DNA of 64,000 nt from the NCBI GenBank assembly GCA_016714745.1, contig JADKCG010000012.1:1-64000 (forward strand). Reading direction: 5' to 3'. This DNA comes from Elusimicrobiota bacterium (GTDB lineage: Bacteria > Elusimicrobiota > Elusimicrobia > FEN-1173). Under the pieces are notes generated by a model. That model was not told the DNA's origin. It did no database searches and saw only the letters and a program-made list of their open reading frames with translations. Shown here one piece after another: positions 28,128 to 38,200 of this stretch (within the stretch, counting starts at the first letter, position 1; every line of letters begins with the position of its first letter). A program made the translations under genes and the position numbers.

Positions 28128-30791
28128 TTGACCGTTGAAGGAGAAAAGGTTAGTCATGCCGTTATTCGATCTCAGTCCAGCGGAATGCCGAGCGTGATGG
28201 GAATTTCGGGTATTTGGCGTGAGGGAAATGTGCTTCATTTGCCCGAGGGAGGTCAACTCCGCGAAGGGGACTGGATTGTTGTGGATGGGGATCGTCGACG
28301 CGTCATCCTCACCGATGAAACCGATGTTTTAGAGCCGTCTCGGCTCATCAAGGACGCCTCACTCCGTTTGGAAGAGGTACAGGGAATTGAAGAACAGATA
28401 CAAAATCGGTGGGGGAAAGCCCTTTACGAGGAAGTGTTAGAGGAATATGTCGACGCATCTAAAAATCTGGAAAGGATAAAAGGGATGTTTCCATCGATTT
28501 CTCAATCTGAATTGGACACCGCCAATGTCAGACTCCATGCCCTGCATTTAATTGCCTGGGAAAAGGGGGCTGAACAAGAATTTTCCCATGGCCGGGTAAA
28601 TCGAGATATAGCTACCATGAAACATCTGGTGTTGAAGTCTGTCATAGCAGAGGACGCGTTTGGCAAAGGAGAGGCCAGCATTGTGCTCGTGGAAGATTCT
28701 TCAATGGTCGATAGGACAGGCGAGAAGCATCCGACACTCGAACGTGCCAAAGCTCTTTTTGGCACCCAGATTGAGCAAAACAGAACACAGGCCGAGGAAA
28801 TCAGACGAGCAAAATATTCGGATTATCCCTCCCACGAAAACGTTTCATTTAAGAAAACCATACACCATGACGGAAGCGGAGGGACTTATTTTACCCACAT
28901 TATTTATGTGAATGTCCCCTTGGGAAGAGTTGGGGATGAAGGAGCAAAAGGTTCTTTTTCCGTTAATGCTCAAAACATGAAATACCAAAATATCGTTGAG
29001 GGATTAGGGTCAGGATCTCCGGATATTATCTACGATGAGGTTCACCGTAAACACAGAAATTTCTATTCTATTCAAAATGTAGATATCCAGTGGTGGCCAA
29101 AAACGGAGGGACAAAATGATACACATCTCTCATTCACCATAAAAAGTCCAAGCGGTCAAAATTTAACAATAACGGAAGGTGGAAATTCCACATCGATTCA
29201 ATTTGGAAATCAGCCCGCAAAGAGATTCCCCCTTTTGTCCCTCAGGTCTCTGTTTAAATCGAAAGATACCGTTTTCTTGGTGGTCAGTCCTGATTTTTTA
29301 AGATTTTTGGTTGAAAATGGAATACCAAGCACCTTTTCCGACGGAAAGAGGGGGGATCCGTCTTATGTTCGTATTGTCAACTCCACAGTGGCCCCGGCAA
29401 TTAAAATGAACATTCAAGAACGGGCCGCCCGGGACTATCTTGAAAAAGACCATTCCGTCCTGCAAGAGTTTAAGAAAGAATTTTGGGATCCGCTTTTGTC
29501 CACTTTAACACCCGATCAAAGAAAAGCACTGATTAGATTGACTCTTTCTTATGAGCTCCGTTCGTGTTTTCATACCATGCCCCCCTTTCTTCTCCTCAAT
29601 CATGGTCTGTTTCGCGAGTTGGTTCCGGGGATGTCTCCCGAAAAATGGGAGGACAAACTTTATCTTGAAGGTATTAGAGAAGTCCTTATTCGTTCAGTCA
29701 AAATGGAAGGGCCAGAAACAATGGCTCTTCTTGAGCTATTCCATGACCCCTCCCCCCCGTCCCCGGAATTGAGGAGTTTTTACTATTCGAGTCTCGTGGA
29801 TTTGTTTCAAGCATTCCAAAGAGCGGGAGCCAACTTCCCGCAAAAATTGGATGAAATGATATTTTTTATGAAGAGAGTTAAATACTCGCCCCCATGGGAT
29901 GATAATGGCCTTTTTCGAGTGGCCGCAGGGCTTCTCCCTGAAGAGAAAAAAGCCCCTCCCTCCTCAGAATCTGATGGTCCCGCGACCCCTCCTCAGAATA
30001 AAAACAGCGGGCTCGAGGGCTTTGCCAAAGCCGATGCCATGACTGTGGGAACCCTATTAAGGGAAGCCAGCAAGGATAACTTTGAACCGCTCCTTAATGA
30101 ATCACTGTTACCGATGAATCAACCGTTGCAGGCATTGCTTGGGACAGGGGGCGCGGCGACACAACAAGAAACAGCTTTCGACCGTATCAAGAGATATCAA
30201 GAGAATCCGGCATATGTAGGACCGTTTAAAGAAAAGCTGAAAAGTGAGCTAGCCAATTCCGGGATTTTAGCCGACGCAAACCTTGGATATTTACACGCGC
30301 GGGTTTTGTCGCTCAATCAGGACAACCTCGCCAGCGTTCAGGCTGAAATAGATTTTAGGGGAACCCTCAACAAAATCTTCGAAGGTCTTGGACTGCGGGA
30401 TCAAGGGCACCCCCTGTTTCATACAATCGTTACTCCGACCAGCAATGAAGCGGTTCGGGCAATAACTCAGCTGAGGGTGGTGGAATTCCTCGGGACTTAT
30501 GTGGCTGTTCCACAACTCGAACCGGGCGAAAAACTAACGATTCCGAAGTTGGCGAAGTCGTATGAGGAACTAAAGGAGAAGGGATTGAATGTGTCCGTCA
30601 TGACTCTTGTCCCTCTCAATCGGATGGACAATCTGGATCTGGCGTCTCTTTCAGAGGAATATAAAAGTACCCTGGAAAATATGGTCAAAACAATGGTAGG
30701 CACCGCAAAAGACCTTCCCGAACTCAGGCGAGTGAGCCAGGAAATAAAGTCATTTTTAAGGGTCATAAAAGCGATCGCAGAAATGGCTTAA
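28128..30791 (+). CDS. P4 fragment 2: phosphohistidine swivelling domain and unknown C-terminus
   Basis: Read without the frameshift, the protein continues 'APAILKTLFSPHVCGLLTVE' then 'GEKVSHAVIRSQSSGMPSVM', the PEP-utiliser mobile domain, with the catalytic His preserved in 'SHA'. It then reads 'GDWIVVDGDRRRVILTDE'. The C-terminal TIM-barrel of PPDK is absent. About 800 unrecognised residues follow, including 'NVPLGRVGDEGAKGSFSVNA', 'ELRSCFHTMPPFLLLNHGL' and 'LNKIFEGLGLRDQGHPLFHT'. The TTG at 28128 is probably internal. Much of 28600-30700 looks more A/T-rich than the flanking genes, which could reflect transfer or relaxed selection. Confidence 0.7.
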   Translation: MTVEGEKVSHAVIRSQSSGMPSVMGISGIWREGNVLHLPEGGQLREGDWIVVDGDRRRVILTDETDVLEPSRLIKDASLRLEEVQGIEEQIQNRWGKALYEEVLEEYVDASKNLERIKGMFPSISQSELDTANVRLHALHLIAWEKGAEQEFSHGRVNRDIATMKHLVLKSVIAEDAFGKGEASIVLVEDSSMVDRTGEKHPTLERAKALFGTQIEQNRTQAEEIRRAKYSDYPSHENVSFKKTIHHDGSGGTYFTHIIYVNVPLGRVGDEGAKGSFSVNAQNMKYQNIVEGLGSGSPDIIYDEVHRKHRNFYSIQNVDIQWWPKTEGQNDTHLSFTIKSPSGQNLTITEGGNSTSIQFGNQPAKRFPLLSLRSLFKSKDTVFLVVSPDFLRFLVENGIPSTFSDGKRGDPSYVRIVNSTVAPAIKMNIQERAARDYLEKDHSVLQEFKKEFWDPLLSTLTPDQRKALIRLTLSYELRSCFHTMPPFLLLNHGLFRELVPGMSPEKWEDKLYLEGIREVLIRSVKMEGPETMALLELFHDPSPPSPELRSFYYSSLVDLFQAFQRAGANFPQKLDEMIFFMKRVKYSPPWDDNGLFRVAAGLLPEEKKAPPSSESDGPATPPQNKNSGLEGFAKADAMTVGTLLREASKDNFEPLLNESLLPMNQPLQALLGTGGAATQQETAFDRIKRYQENPAYVGPFKEKLKSELANSGILADANLGYLHARVLSLNQDNLASVQAEIDFRGTLNKIFEGLGLRDQGHPLFHTIVTPTSNEAVRAITQLRVVEFLGTYVAVPQLEPGEKLTIPKLAKSYEELKEKGLNVSVMTLVPLNRMDNLDLASLSEEYKSTLENMVKTMVGTAKDLPELRRVSQEIKSFLRVIKAIAEMA

Positions 30792-30935
30792 TTTCTTAAG
30801 AAAGCAGGGATCTGGAACTATTTGATCTCGTCCGTTCGAAAGACCCAAAGCTACGGTCCGCCCATGTAAATAAAAAAAGCTAGCCAACTTACATCCTTGG
30901 GCTAAAGCGAAATCATATCAAGAAATGTGTGTATT

Positions 30936-31060
30936 CTAGCCGGGATTCCCCGGTTGGCATGGGACTATCGTCGAGAGTCCTTGGAAAAAGGTTTTTCAAC
31001 CCTCCCGGTAGGAAATGCTCAGTCAACCGAAAATTTTCAGGCTAGTGCAACCCGACAAAA
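30936..31060. repeat. MITE-like repeat copy between P4 and P5
   Basis: Starting TAGCCGGGATTCCCCGGTTG, about 110 bp resemble the reverse complement of the element at 44153-44312: shared blocks are TCGTCGA, TTTTTCAACCCTCCCGG, GGAAATGCTCAGTCAAC and TTTCAGGCTA. The second terminal repeat is missing; the sequence ends ACCCGACAAAA, as at 24628. The rest of the 391-bp gap (30792-30935) holds no gene. It contains only a loose ATGTAA/TTACAT inverted pair. Confidence 0.7.
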
Positions 31061-31070
31061 ATTGTCGTGG

Positions 31071-31125
31071 TTTACAACAAGTTTACATGTTCTTAAGGGG
31101 ATCTACGGGGTGGGTGAGTTATACT
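31071..31125 (+). promoter_or_regulatory. Shared-design promoter of P5
   Basis: TTTACA (31071-31076), TTTACA (31082-31087) and TTAAGG (31093-31098) are at 11-bp intervals; the -10 box TATACT (31120-31125) starts 38 bp after the second hexamer. Transcription from about 31132 would give a leader of about 51 bases, and GAGGAG precedes the ATG at 31183. Confidence 0.72.
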
Positions 31126-31182
31126 GATGCCACGACGCAGGTTTGGAATTTGACGGCGGTCGAGTGAGGAGTCACCTATTTC

Positions 31183-32976
31183 ATGAGGTTAAAAAAGCGT
31201 TTCATTCTTGAACGGGGAACGGCGGCCCTGATGGCGGGGGTGTTCCTGTTTACCAACGTCATTGCCTCCCATGCGGGGGAGAATGCATTTTGGGCGGAAC
31301 GCCGCGGGGCCGCCCATCGGATGAAACCGGACGAAACCCGTCCGGGAAAGAGACAATCGCAGAATCCGCTGTTGGCCCAACTTCCCCAGGGGCTTTCATC
31401 CAGTCGGATCGGTCGAGAGGTTATCCCTTCTTTCCCGTCTTCCGGGTCGGGGAATCAATTGCCCACTCTCCGTCCGTCTCTCCCGAAGGGAGACATGAAA
31501 CAATGGGGCTGGCTTCCGGAATTGGTCGCTCCTTTTGGCACCATTTTGGAAATTCATCTGTCCTCACGCCCCAACGCTCCCCTCATTATCCATCTTCAAG
31601 ACGCCCACGAGGTTGAAGAGTCCCAACGGAACCTCGCCGGACTTGTAGGAACTTTGCATGCAAACCGAGGAATTTCACTCGTGGGCCTGGAAGGCGCTGT
31701 GGGGGCCTTGGATTTGGACCCCTACCGCTCCAGCGACTCACCGGATCTGACGCGGGGACTCGCCGAGGCTTTCATGCAACTGGGGTACCTCACCGGGCCC
31801 GAGGTGGCTGGGATCGTCGCGGCTAAACCGGCGACCCTCTGGGGAATCGAGGACCTCTCCCTCTACCGAGATCACATCGGTGCGTTTCAGGCCTCCGAAA
31901 AAGGGCGTGCCCACATTCAAAACAAAGTCTCCACACTGACAGCGGCGGCGGATGAAGCAAAGGAAAAAATATATTCTCCCGCTCTCCGGGCCATGGACGA
32001 TCGCCGATTGGCCTATCTGGCCCACCGTGAACCCCTGGGGGAATATGCCCTGGCTCTCTCTAAATCATTTAAAGGTACCCACGCTCCTTTTCCCAACGTG
32101 GGCCTTCTGCTGGAAGCTTTGAAATGTGAACGGACCCTAAATTTTAAGGAGGTCGAAAGAGAACGTTTGCGCCTGGTGGAGATTTTGGTCCAACGTCTAT
32201 CCCCCGTCGCCCTCGAGACACTTGTTCAGGAAAGTCTGAACTACCGCGGTGGACGATTGGCCTATGGTATTTATCTCGGTCATCTCCGGACACTCTGTCG
32301 AGACACCGGCATTGGCCTCGACTCCTACGGCCCGCTCAATGATTATATTTCCTATGTGCTCTTGGCCGAACGCATTGATCCCAACGGCCTCCTCCAAGAA
32401 ATGGAGGATTTGGAAAAAACCGTTTTGATGTCCTTGGCTCAAACGGCAGACCAACGTCGGCTCGTCACCGCCCGCCGCAATTTGTCCCTCTTGAAAAAGT
32501 TAACCCTCCACAGTCTCACCCCCGCCGAGTGGAAATCCTATCAAACGGAAAGGGATGGGATTCTCGATCTTCAAAACACTCTCGCTCAACTGTTGGGTCG
32601 CCCCGTGAACAAAGAAACCGCGATCACCAGCGATACCGTGGCCCCCTTTGAAATGTTTTGCAAATGCGCCATGGACCGAAACAGCGCTTTGGTTAAAAAC
32701 CTGTTGAATAAAATGCGCGGAGATCAGGCAAGGGCGGCCGTATTTGTGGCGGGCGGGTTCCATACCGAGGGGAGTCACCCAGATCCTTCGGCAGGAGGGA
32801 GTTTCCTATGCGGTTGTGACCCCTCGAATGACCAAGGTGCCGGACAACGCCCGGCCCCTGGACGTCTTCGCCCGGGCTCCGCTCCCCCTGGAAAAACTTC
32901 TCGCTGGCGACGTCATCCATCTGGCCTACGCCCATTTGACAGAGGGAAGAGGAGAGACCCTCTCCGCTGTCCCTGA
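31183..32976 (+). CDS. P5 fragment 1: signal peptide and ChaN/Tiki-like domain
   Basis: The ATG at 31183 follows GAGGAG. The signal peptide ('LMAGVFLFTNVIASHA') is followed by 'ENAFWAERR'. The domain (from residue about 136) reads 'HLQDAHEVEESQRNL', 'VGLEGAVGALDLDPYRSS', 'LWGIEDLSLYRDHIGAF' and 'AVFVAGGFHTEG', closest to P3. True coding ends near 32770: one extra G in GGGG (32769-32772) shifts the frame, so the last roughly 70 residues of this frame (arginine/proline-rich) are an artefact. Removing that G gives 'GGFHTEGVTQILRQEGVSYA', as in P3. Confidence 0.75.
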   Translation: MRLKKRFILERGTAALMAGVFLFTNVIASHAGENAFWAERRGAAHRMKPDETRPGKRQSQNPLLAQLPQGLSSSRIGREVIPSFPSSGSGNQLPTLRPSLPKGDMKQWGWLPELVAPFGTILEIHLSSRPNAPLIIHLQDAHEVEESQRNLAGLVGTLHANRGISLVGLEGAVGALDLDPYRSSDSPDLTRGLAEAFMQLGYLTGPEVAGIVAAKPATLWGIEDLSLYRDHIGAFQASEKGRAHIQNKVSTLTAAADEAKEKIYSPALRAMDDRRLAYLAHREPLGEYALALSKSFKGTHAPFPNVGLLLEALKCERTLNFKEVERERLRLVEILVQRLSPVALETLVQESLNYRGGRLAYGIYLGHLRTLCRDTGIGLDSYGPLNDYISYVLLAERIDPNGLLQEMEDLEKTVLMSLAQTADQRRLVTARRNLSLLKKLTLHSLTPAEWKSYQTERDGILDLQNTLAQLLGRPVNKETAITSDTVAPFEMFCKCAMDRNSALVKNLLNKMRGDQARAAVFVAGGFHTEGSHPDPSAGGSFLCGCDPSNDQGAGQRPAPGRLRPGSAPPGKTSRWRRHPSGLRPFDRGKRRDPLRCP

Positions 32977-35026
32977 GGGTCCCGTTCGGCAGACCACTTT
33001 ACAGTTAGGCTGGGTCGCAATCCGAAATGTTCTTGAATCGGAACTTAATAAAAATGCGGACTCCGTCATCGTCTGCGCTTTTCGAGGGTTAACCCACATC
33101 TCCAAAAAATCGCTGGTTTTTCAGGCCCCCCTTTCCGGGTTCCTCTTTAAAGCCGCGGTGGTTGGGAATGAAAAACAATTTAAAGTGGTCATGGCCCCTA
33201 AAAATGAGGCGGATGTCCTCTACGAGAAAAATGGTTTAGACGAATCTCCGTCGCTAAAAATCGACCTCACCGTTGATACCAAAACCTACGAAGTTCGGGT
33301 TTACGATGCAGAGGAGAATAAAGAGGTGGAATGGGTCTCTGCCGGTTACACCCGACTGGGGCGATACTTAGCGCGAAGCCTTGCCGCTCTAAATTCGGTC
33401 CGCTCCTTGAAACCCGCCAGGGAGTTTTGGAATGAAAGATTAACGTCAGCTCTTTCAGTTGTAAAGGTAAAAAGCCTCTTGAAAAAACTCCCATTTTTGG
33501 AGAACACCCGTTTCGGCAGACCGGGGTCCGTTCGGTCTCCGCTGGTTTGGGCTTTAACGGCCTGGACTCTTGCCGTTGCCGCAATCATCTCTTTCAGTCT
33601 CTTCTGGGGCCTTTCCTTCGCGGCCCTATTGACCGCGTGGCATTTTAGCGCAAATTTTGAGCGGGGGCCGCCGAAATGGAATCTTGTGTGGGAAGGCCAA
33701 TCGTTCAAATCTTTATGGCGTGGGTTACTCTTTGTTTTATCTTTTGGGTTGATCCCTGACGGTCGGGCGGAAAATTCCGTTGAGCCCGACCCCTTAAGGA
33801 TGATCGCCCCCTCCTCCGAGACGACCGTGGAGGGATTGGTTTCTTTCAGTTCAAATCCCGACGCGGAACAAGCGGCGGCGGGGTTGAGTGAAAAAGTTCG
33901 ATCCTCTCTTTTGGAAATTCAAAGAGGACAAGATCTCCGCGACGGAGTCAATAACATTGGCGCGTCTCTCCAGGATGCGCTTCCTCTGGGCTCTGAACGG
34001 GCAGGGGAGTTGTCTCAGTTGGTTCTATCGTCTTCTGTCTCGGATCCTTGGTTGAATTCTTTTGCTGAGCTCATTCGGCTGAAGAGTGGGGAGCGTTCAG
34101 AAGATCCCGCCCAAGCGCTTAAAAAGCTTTTGTCTGTCGCACACTCTTTGTTTGAGGGGCCGCGTCGGCCGGGGGAACGGGAGGGAGTCTCCGATCATGA
34201 TGTCTGGGTCCACGTCCTTGATGTATTTAAAGATCATCAGGGAGGTGCTACAACTCAACAGAAAACAGACGGATTGATCGACCTTCACTCCTTGGCAACG
34301 CAACAATCGTCTGAACGCAATTCCCCCTTGTTTATAGTTCTGTTGTCAAACAGGATTGAAAACGATTGGCTTTCCGAGACCTATGCCAAGGCTCTGATTT
34401 CGGACCCTCACACCCCAGACTGGTTGCGGTTGATCGCTGATAAAAAAGCCAACCCAGCGGGGGGGGCACAAGAGAGAGTCGATGCGGGTGAAGAAATGCC
34501 TCCAAGGAGTCCCGTATACGACTATCTCAACAACATTAACTCGCCCCCGGATGAGAAGGACATCCTGTGGGATTTGGTTCGAGATTGGGCACGGGAAGTT
34601 CTTTTAGGGACCACGGGCACCCTGGAAGGGCGGGTGTTGAATTTGAGTCCTTTGGAAGCCTACGTCCTCTTGGCCGTGATGTCACGGCAAGACCCGACCC
34701 TCCCGATGATCCCGGCCACGGCCGCCCAGGTTCGTACGCAACTGTGGGTCAACATTCTTTCAGAATTGAAAATGGAATTCGATCGTGGCCCCTTGGTGGG
34801 CACGAGCATTTATGGCCCATTGTCGAGCCTAATCTTTCATGGAGAAGAGTTTGGCCAACAAGCGTTTTATCAATACGCAAAAGAAACCGACCAACTGGAC
34901 GCTTTGTACAAAATCGTTCCCGGTTCTTTAAAGCCATTTTTAGATAATCAAGTTCAAAATAATCTTTCTCCCGCTTCCAAAATCGGTGACGGGGCTCCTT
35001 CCATTAATAGGGCGTTATGTGTTTAA
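32744..35026 (+). CDS. P5 fragment 2: end of the ChaN/Tiki-like domain and membrane-associated middle region
   Basis: True coding begins near 32773 ('VTQILRQEGVSYAVVTPRMT', 'LPLEKLLAGDVIHLA'), matching P3 almost word for word. Hydrophobic segments near 33540-33640 ('ALTAWTLAVAAIISFSLFW') and 33720-33760 ('LLFVLSFGLIPDG') suggest a membrane hairpin; a long acidic region with no recognised domain follows. The frame closes at 35026 after GGGG (34991-34994). Removing one G gives 'GDGLLPLIGRYVFNVLTRGF' and joins it to fragment 3. Confidence 0.65.
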   Translation: MWRAGSIPRGVTQILRQEGVSYAVVTPRMTKVPDNARPLDVFARAPLPLEKLLAGDVIHLAYAHLTEGRGETLSAVPEGPVRQTTLQLGWVAIRNVLESELNKNADSVIVCAFRGLTHISKKSLVFQAPLSGFLFKAAVVGNEKQFKVVMAPKNEADVLYEKNGLDESPSLKIDLTVDTKTYEVRVYDAEENKEVEWVSAGYTRLGRYLARSLAALNSVRSLKPAREFWNERLTSALSVVKVKSLLKKLPFLENTRFGRPGSVRSPLVWALTAWTLAVAAIISFSLFWGLSFAALLTAWHFSANFERGPPKWNLVWEGQSFKSLWRGLLFVLSFGLIPDGRAENSVEPDPLRMIAPSSETTVEGLVSFSSNPDAEQAAAGLSEKVRSSLLEIQRGQDLRDGVNNIGASLQDALPLGSERAGELSQLVLSSSVSDPWLNSFAELIRLKSGERSEDPAQALKKLLSVAHSLFEGPRRPGEREGVSDHDVWVHVLDVFKDHQGGATTQQKTDGLIDLHSLATQQSSERNSPLFIVLLSNRIENDWLSETYAKALISDPHTPDWLRLIADKKANPAGGAQERVDAGEEMPPRSPVYDYLNNINSPPDEKDILWDLVRDWAREVLLGTTGTLEGRVLNLSPLEAYVLLAVMSRQDPTLPMIPATAAQVRTQLWVNILSELKMEFDRGPLVGTSIYGPLSSLIFHGEEFGQQAFYQYAKETDQLDALYKIVPGSLKPFLDNQVQNNLSPASKIGDGAPSINRALCV

Positions 35027-35234
35027 TGTGTTAACAAGGGGGTTTGGTCTCAATCACCGCCTTGCCGCGGGGATCGCAGGATTTGCCAGAGCAGGCCGTG
35101 CTATTGGGGGTGTGGTTGGAGTGGCGGGGTGGATCGGGTTTGGGACAGGGTGGGCCCTCGTGTGGCTGGCAGTCCCTATCTTTTTGGGCTCTGTTTCCGA
35201 GTTCCCATGGGAGGAAGGGGTTTTTTCAAATTAG
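34986..35234 (+). CDS. P5 fragment 3: short membrane segment bridging two frame breaks
   Basis: This short frame encodes 'NHRLAAGIAGFARAGRAIGG' and a clear hydrophobic stretch 'GWALVWLAVPIFLGSV', ending at a TAG after GGGG-TTTTTT (35217-35226). Adding one G restores 'FPWEEGGFFKLDWLEDG' and joins it to fragment 4. Its composition and its fit between the flanking frames support it as a real part of P5. Confidence 0.5.
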   Translation: MTGLLPLIGRYVFNVLTRGFGLNHRLAAGIAGFARAGRAIGGVVGVAGWIGFGTGWALVWLAVPIFLGSVSEFPWEEGVFSN

Positions 35235-38200
35235 ACTGGCTAGAGGATGGTTGGATCCTTAAGGAATCCTACATGTATGATAGCGATTTCCGTGCGTTGC
35301 GGTGGGCGAGCCACCTGTTCTTTTGGCCATTTCTCGCCATTTCGTTGGTTCCTTACATCCTTCCTTTCCTGGGAATCCCTGTTCTGGGTATAACGGAACA
35401 ATGGATGTTTGGGGGGGCTCTCGTGTCTTCCCTTTTGCATGGTCTCTACAACAGTTTTTCTCTCATCGGAAAAGTGGCGGCCCTGGGGGACTGGGCGTTC
35501 GGGAGGAGAAGATTGACCTCCGAAGATACGGTTGTGGTGGGGGATTTGGAACAGCGGGTCGATGTCCTTCATCGGATTCTGAAAGCCGAGGGGCTGTATG
35601 CCGCAAACGGGGAAATATCAAAATCAATAAAAAACGGCCCCAAAATTGTTCAAGTCGGTGATTTTATTGGTCGGAGCAAAGGCGTTTCGGCCGAAAACTT
35701 ACCGGGGGCCTTGGCGTCGGCCCGGGGGGTGTTTGATTTACAGGGAAAGATTGAAGCCGCCGGAGGTGAATTAATTCTTCTCTTAGGAAATCATGAATAT
35801 CAGGTGCTGATTGGTTCCCCTGTCGGGGGAGATTTTACTGAGGAGGAGATGAAAACAGGACCTGACGGAAGCCCATCGGAAGTCGATCAACTTCGCGAAT
35901 TGCTGATCGAAAAAATTAAAAGCGGCCACGTCAAACTTGCTCATGTCCTCAAACAGAATGGGGAGGACACTCTCCTCACCCATGCGGGAGTTCGAGAATC
36001 CATGTTGGGGACAATGGTGCAGGAAGGATTTCTTTCTGATGACCTTTTGAACCAGGTCAACGGGGGTCAGCCTCTCACATTAAAGAGTGCAAGGAATGTC
36101 GAATCTTTTTTCAATGGGGTGGTCAAAATTCTGGCGGATAAAGTTCCGTCCAGTGGGGGCGCGACGAATTTCCAAAAAGAATTTCGAACCCTCTTTAACA
36201 GGGATTTCGGAATTTTTGGCGCGAATGGACCCCTATCAAGAGTGGCCCGCTTTCAAGATACAGAATTAGCAAAGGGATTTTCCCAGATTTTCGGGCACAC
36301 CGCAGGGAGTGTGGTTAGACGACAAGAGGCCCCTCCTTCCCCAACAGAGGATCTTTCCTCCCGCGTTGCTGGTTCCAATGCCCTGAACGTGGATGCGAGT
36401 GTGGGCCGTGGACGTCCCATTTACGCGCGGGTTCGAGCCAAGGCCTCCACCCAAATGTCTGAGGCGTGGGGTCGTCACAATTGGAGAAAGCTGTCGACCC
36501 CCCATTTTGAAGGAGAATGGGCGCGGCCCGCGAATGTGTGGGGATGGATCGGATTTGTCGTTGATAGGGTGCACCTTTGGGTCGAACCTGAAGAATGGAT
36601 TCAAAACGCCGCTCACGCCGCTGGCAATATCGCCGAATTGGTGGCGGTTCACCGACAATTCAACGATCACTTGGCCCATTTGTCACGCTGGGGGGTTCGC
36701 AAAGCCCTGGGGGGGCTTTACCGTTCGGGATTTGATGCCATCGCAAAGGGAATCGATTCTCAAATCGGAATTCGACAGGACGATTGGGACATGTATGATC
36801 GGGTGTACAAAAGACGTGTAGAAGAATTACTCGCCGTTTGGAAATCTTTAGGTATGTCGTCCAATATTGGTTCTTTGCTATTTCAGCTTTCTGATGAAAA
36901 CCCGGATTTTAATCAAAAACCCAGTAAAGATCAGGAAGAGTTAAATCTGGAAGGGACGACTTCCCCTGTGGTTCGAATGAAGGAGGTGGCAATCAATGAA
37001 CAAACCGTGGGATTGCCAGGTATATATGAGGTGGAAATACACTTCGCCCAGAATCGGGAGGGAATTCTCGCTGATGTTTCGGCTGTGATCGGAGCCCATG
37101 GATTTTTCGTGCTGGGGGCTTCGGTCAATAGGATCCAGGGAAGTGTTTTCGATAAATTTTGGGTGATGTCGCCTGACCCCTTGGATGGTGAACGCCTCCG
37201 GAATTTGGTGATTGAGATTGAATCGGACATTCAAGATCTCTTGCAAGGGAAGGTTTCTTACGAAGAAATTTATGAAAAGCGAATGGTTTCTGACGGGGGA
37301 TACATTTTTCAGCGGGTTCCGGGGAGCGAGAAAGTGGTGACCTCCGTCCAATTCTCGGAACGTGAATACAGGGACTTTGCGGTTCGGCGGTCTGGGGGGG
37401 GATCAGTAAATAAAACAGTGATTCGGATTCATACGGCGGAACGGATTCAGCCGGGGCTTTTGCACCTCATTGCTCGTTTCTTATTTGAAAATGATTTGGT
37501 GGTGGGCCCTCCGGCTTATCCCATCCGAACCCGGGGACTCTCTATCTTCGACGAGTTTTCAGTCGAACCCAAACCGGGTGGAAAGGCGTTGGACAGCGAA
37601 CGAAAAGCCCAAATTGAACGAGATTTGAAGGCTTTGTTGGAAAAAGACACCATCACGGCGCTGGATTTCGCCCAACCGTCCTCGGTGGAGTTAACACAAC
37701 AAGAGACCCTTGCACGGTCTCTGCTGGGGGGGCCCGCCGAAGAGCACCTGTCCCTTTGGGGGTACACCGTTGTCATCGACCATCTTCGTGTGCGCGTAGA
37801 AAAAGATCGAGCCCATTTGGCCGCTCAACGAAAGGCCTTAGCGAGAACGCTCGGTCTTGGTTCTCTCGCAAGCGTATCTGCCCTCGCTCGGGCGGCGGCC
37901 CGCTCCCATGGGCGGAGGTCCACCGACTTTGAACAGGAGAATGAAATTCAAGCATCCGTTCGCTCTCAAATCGAATTGTTATTGGCCTTGGCCTACGATC
38001 AGGGGAAGGGGGATGCCGAACGTGCTCAATCGTCAGTGGTTGAAACTGTGCGGGTCTACCACGAGGCCCAGAAAATGAGTGACGATGAAAGTTCTCTCAT
38101 GGCGGCGATCGAGACAGGAAAAGAAATCGCGTTGGAAATGACGCCAGCCATGTGGGAGGATGATTCCAAACAGATTTCAGAGCGCGAGAAAGCGCAATGG

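Noticed and set aside
30864..30894. ATGTAA...TTACAT inverted pair downstream of P4
   Set aside because: The arms are only 6 bp with a long loop and no T-run, so it supports neither a terminator nor an operator.
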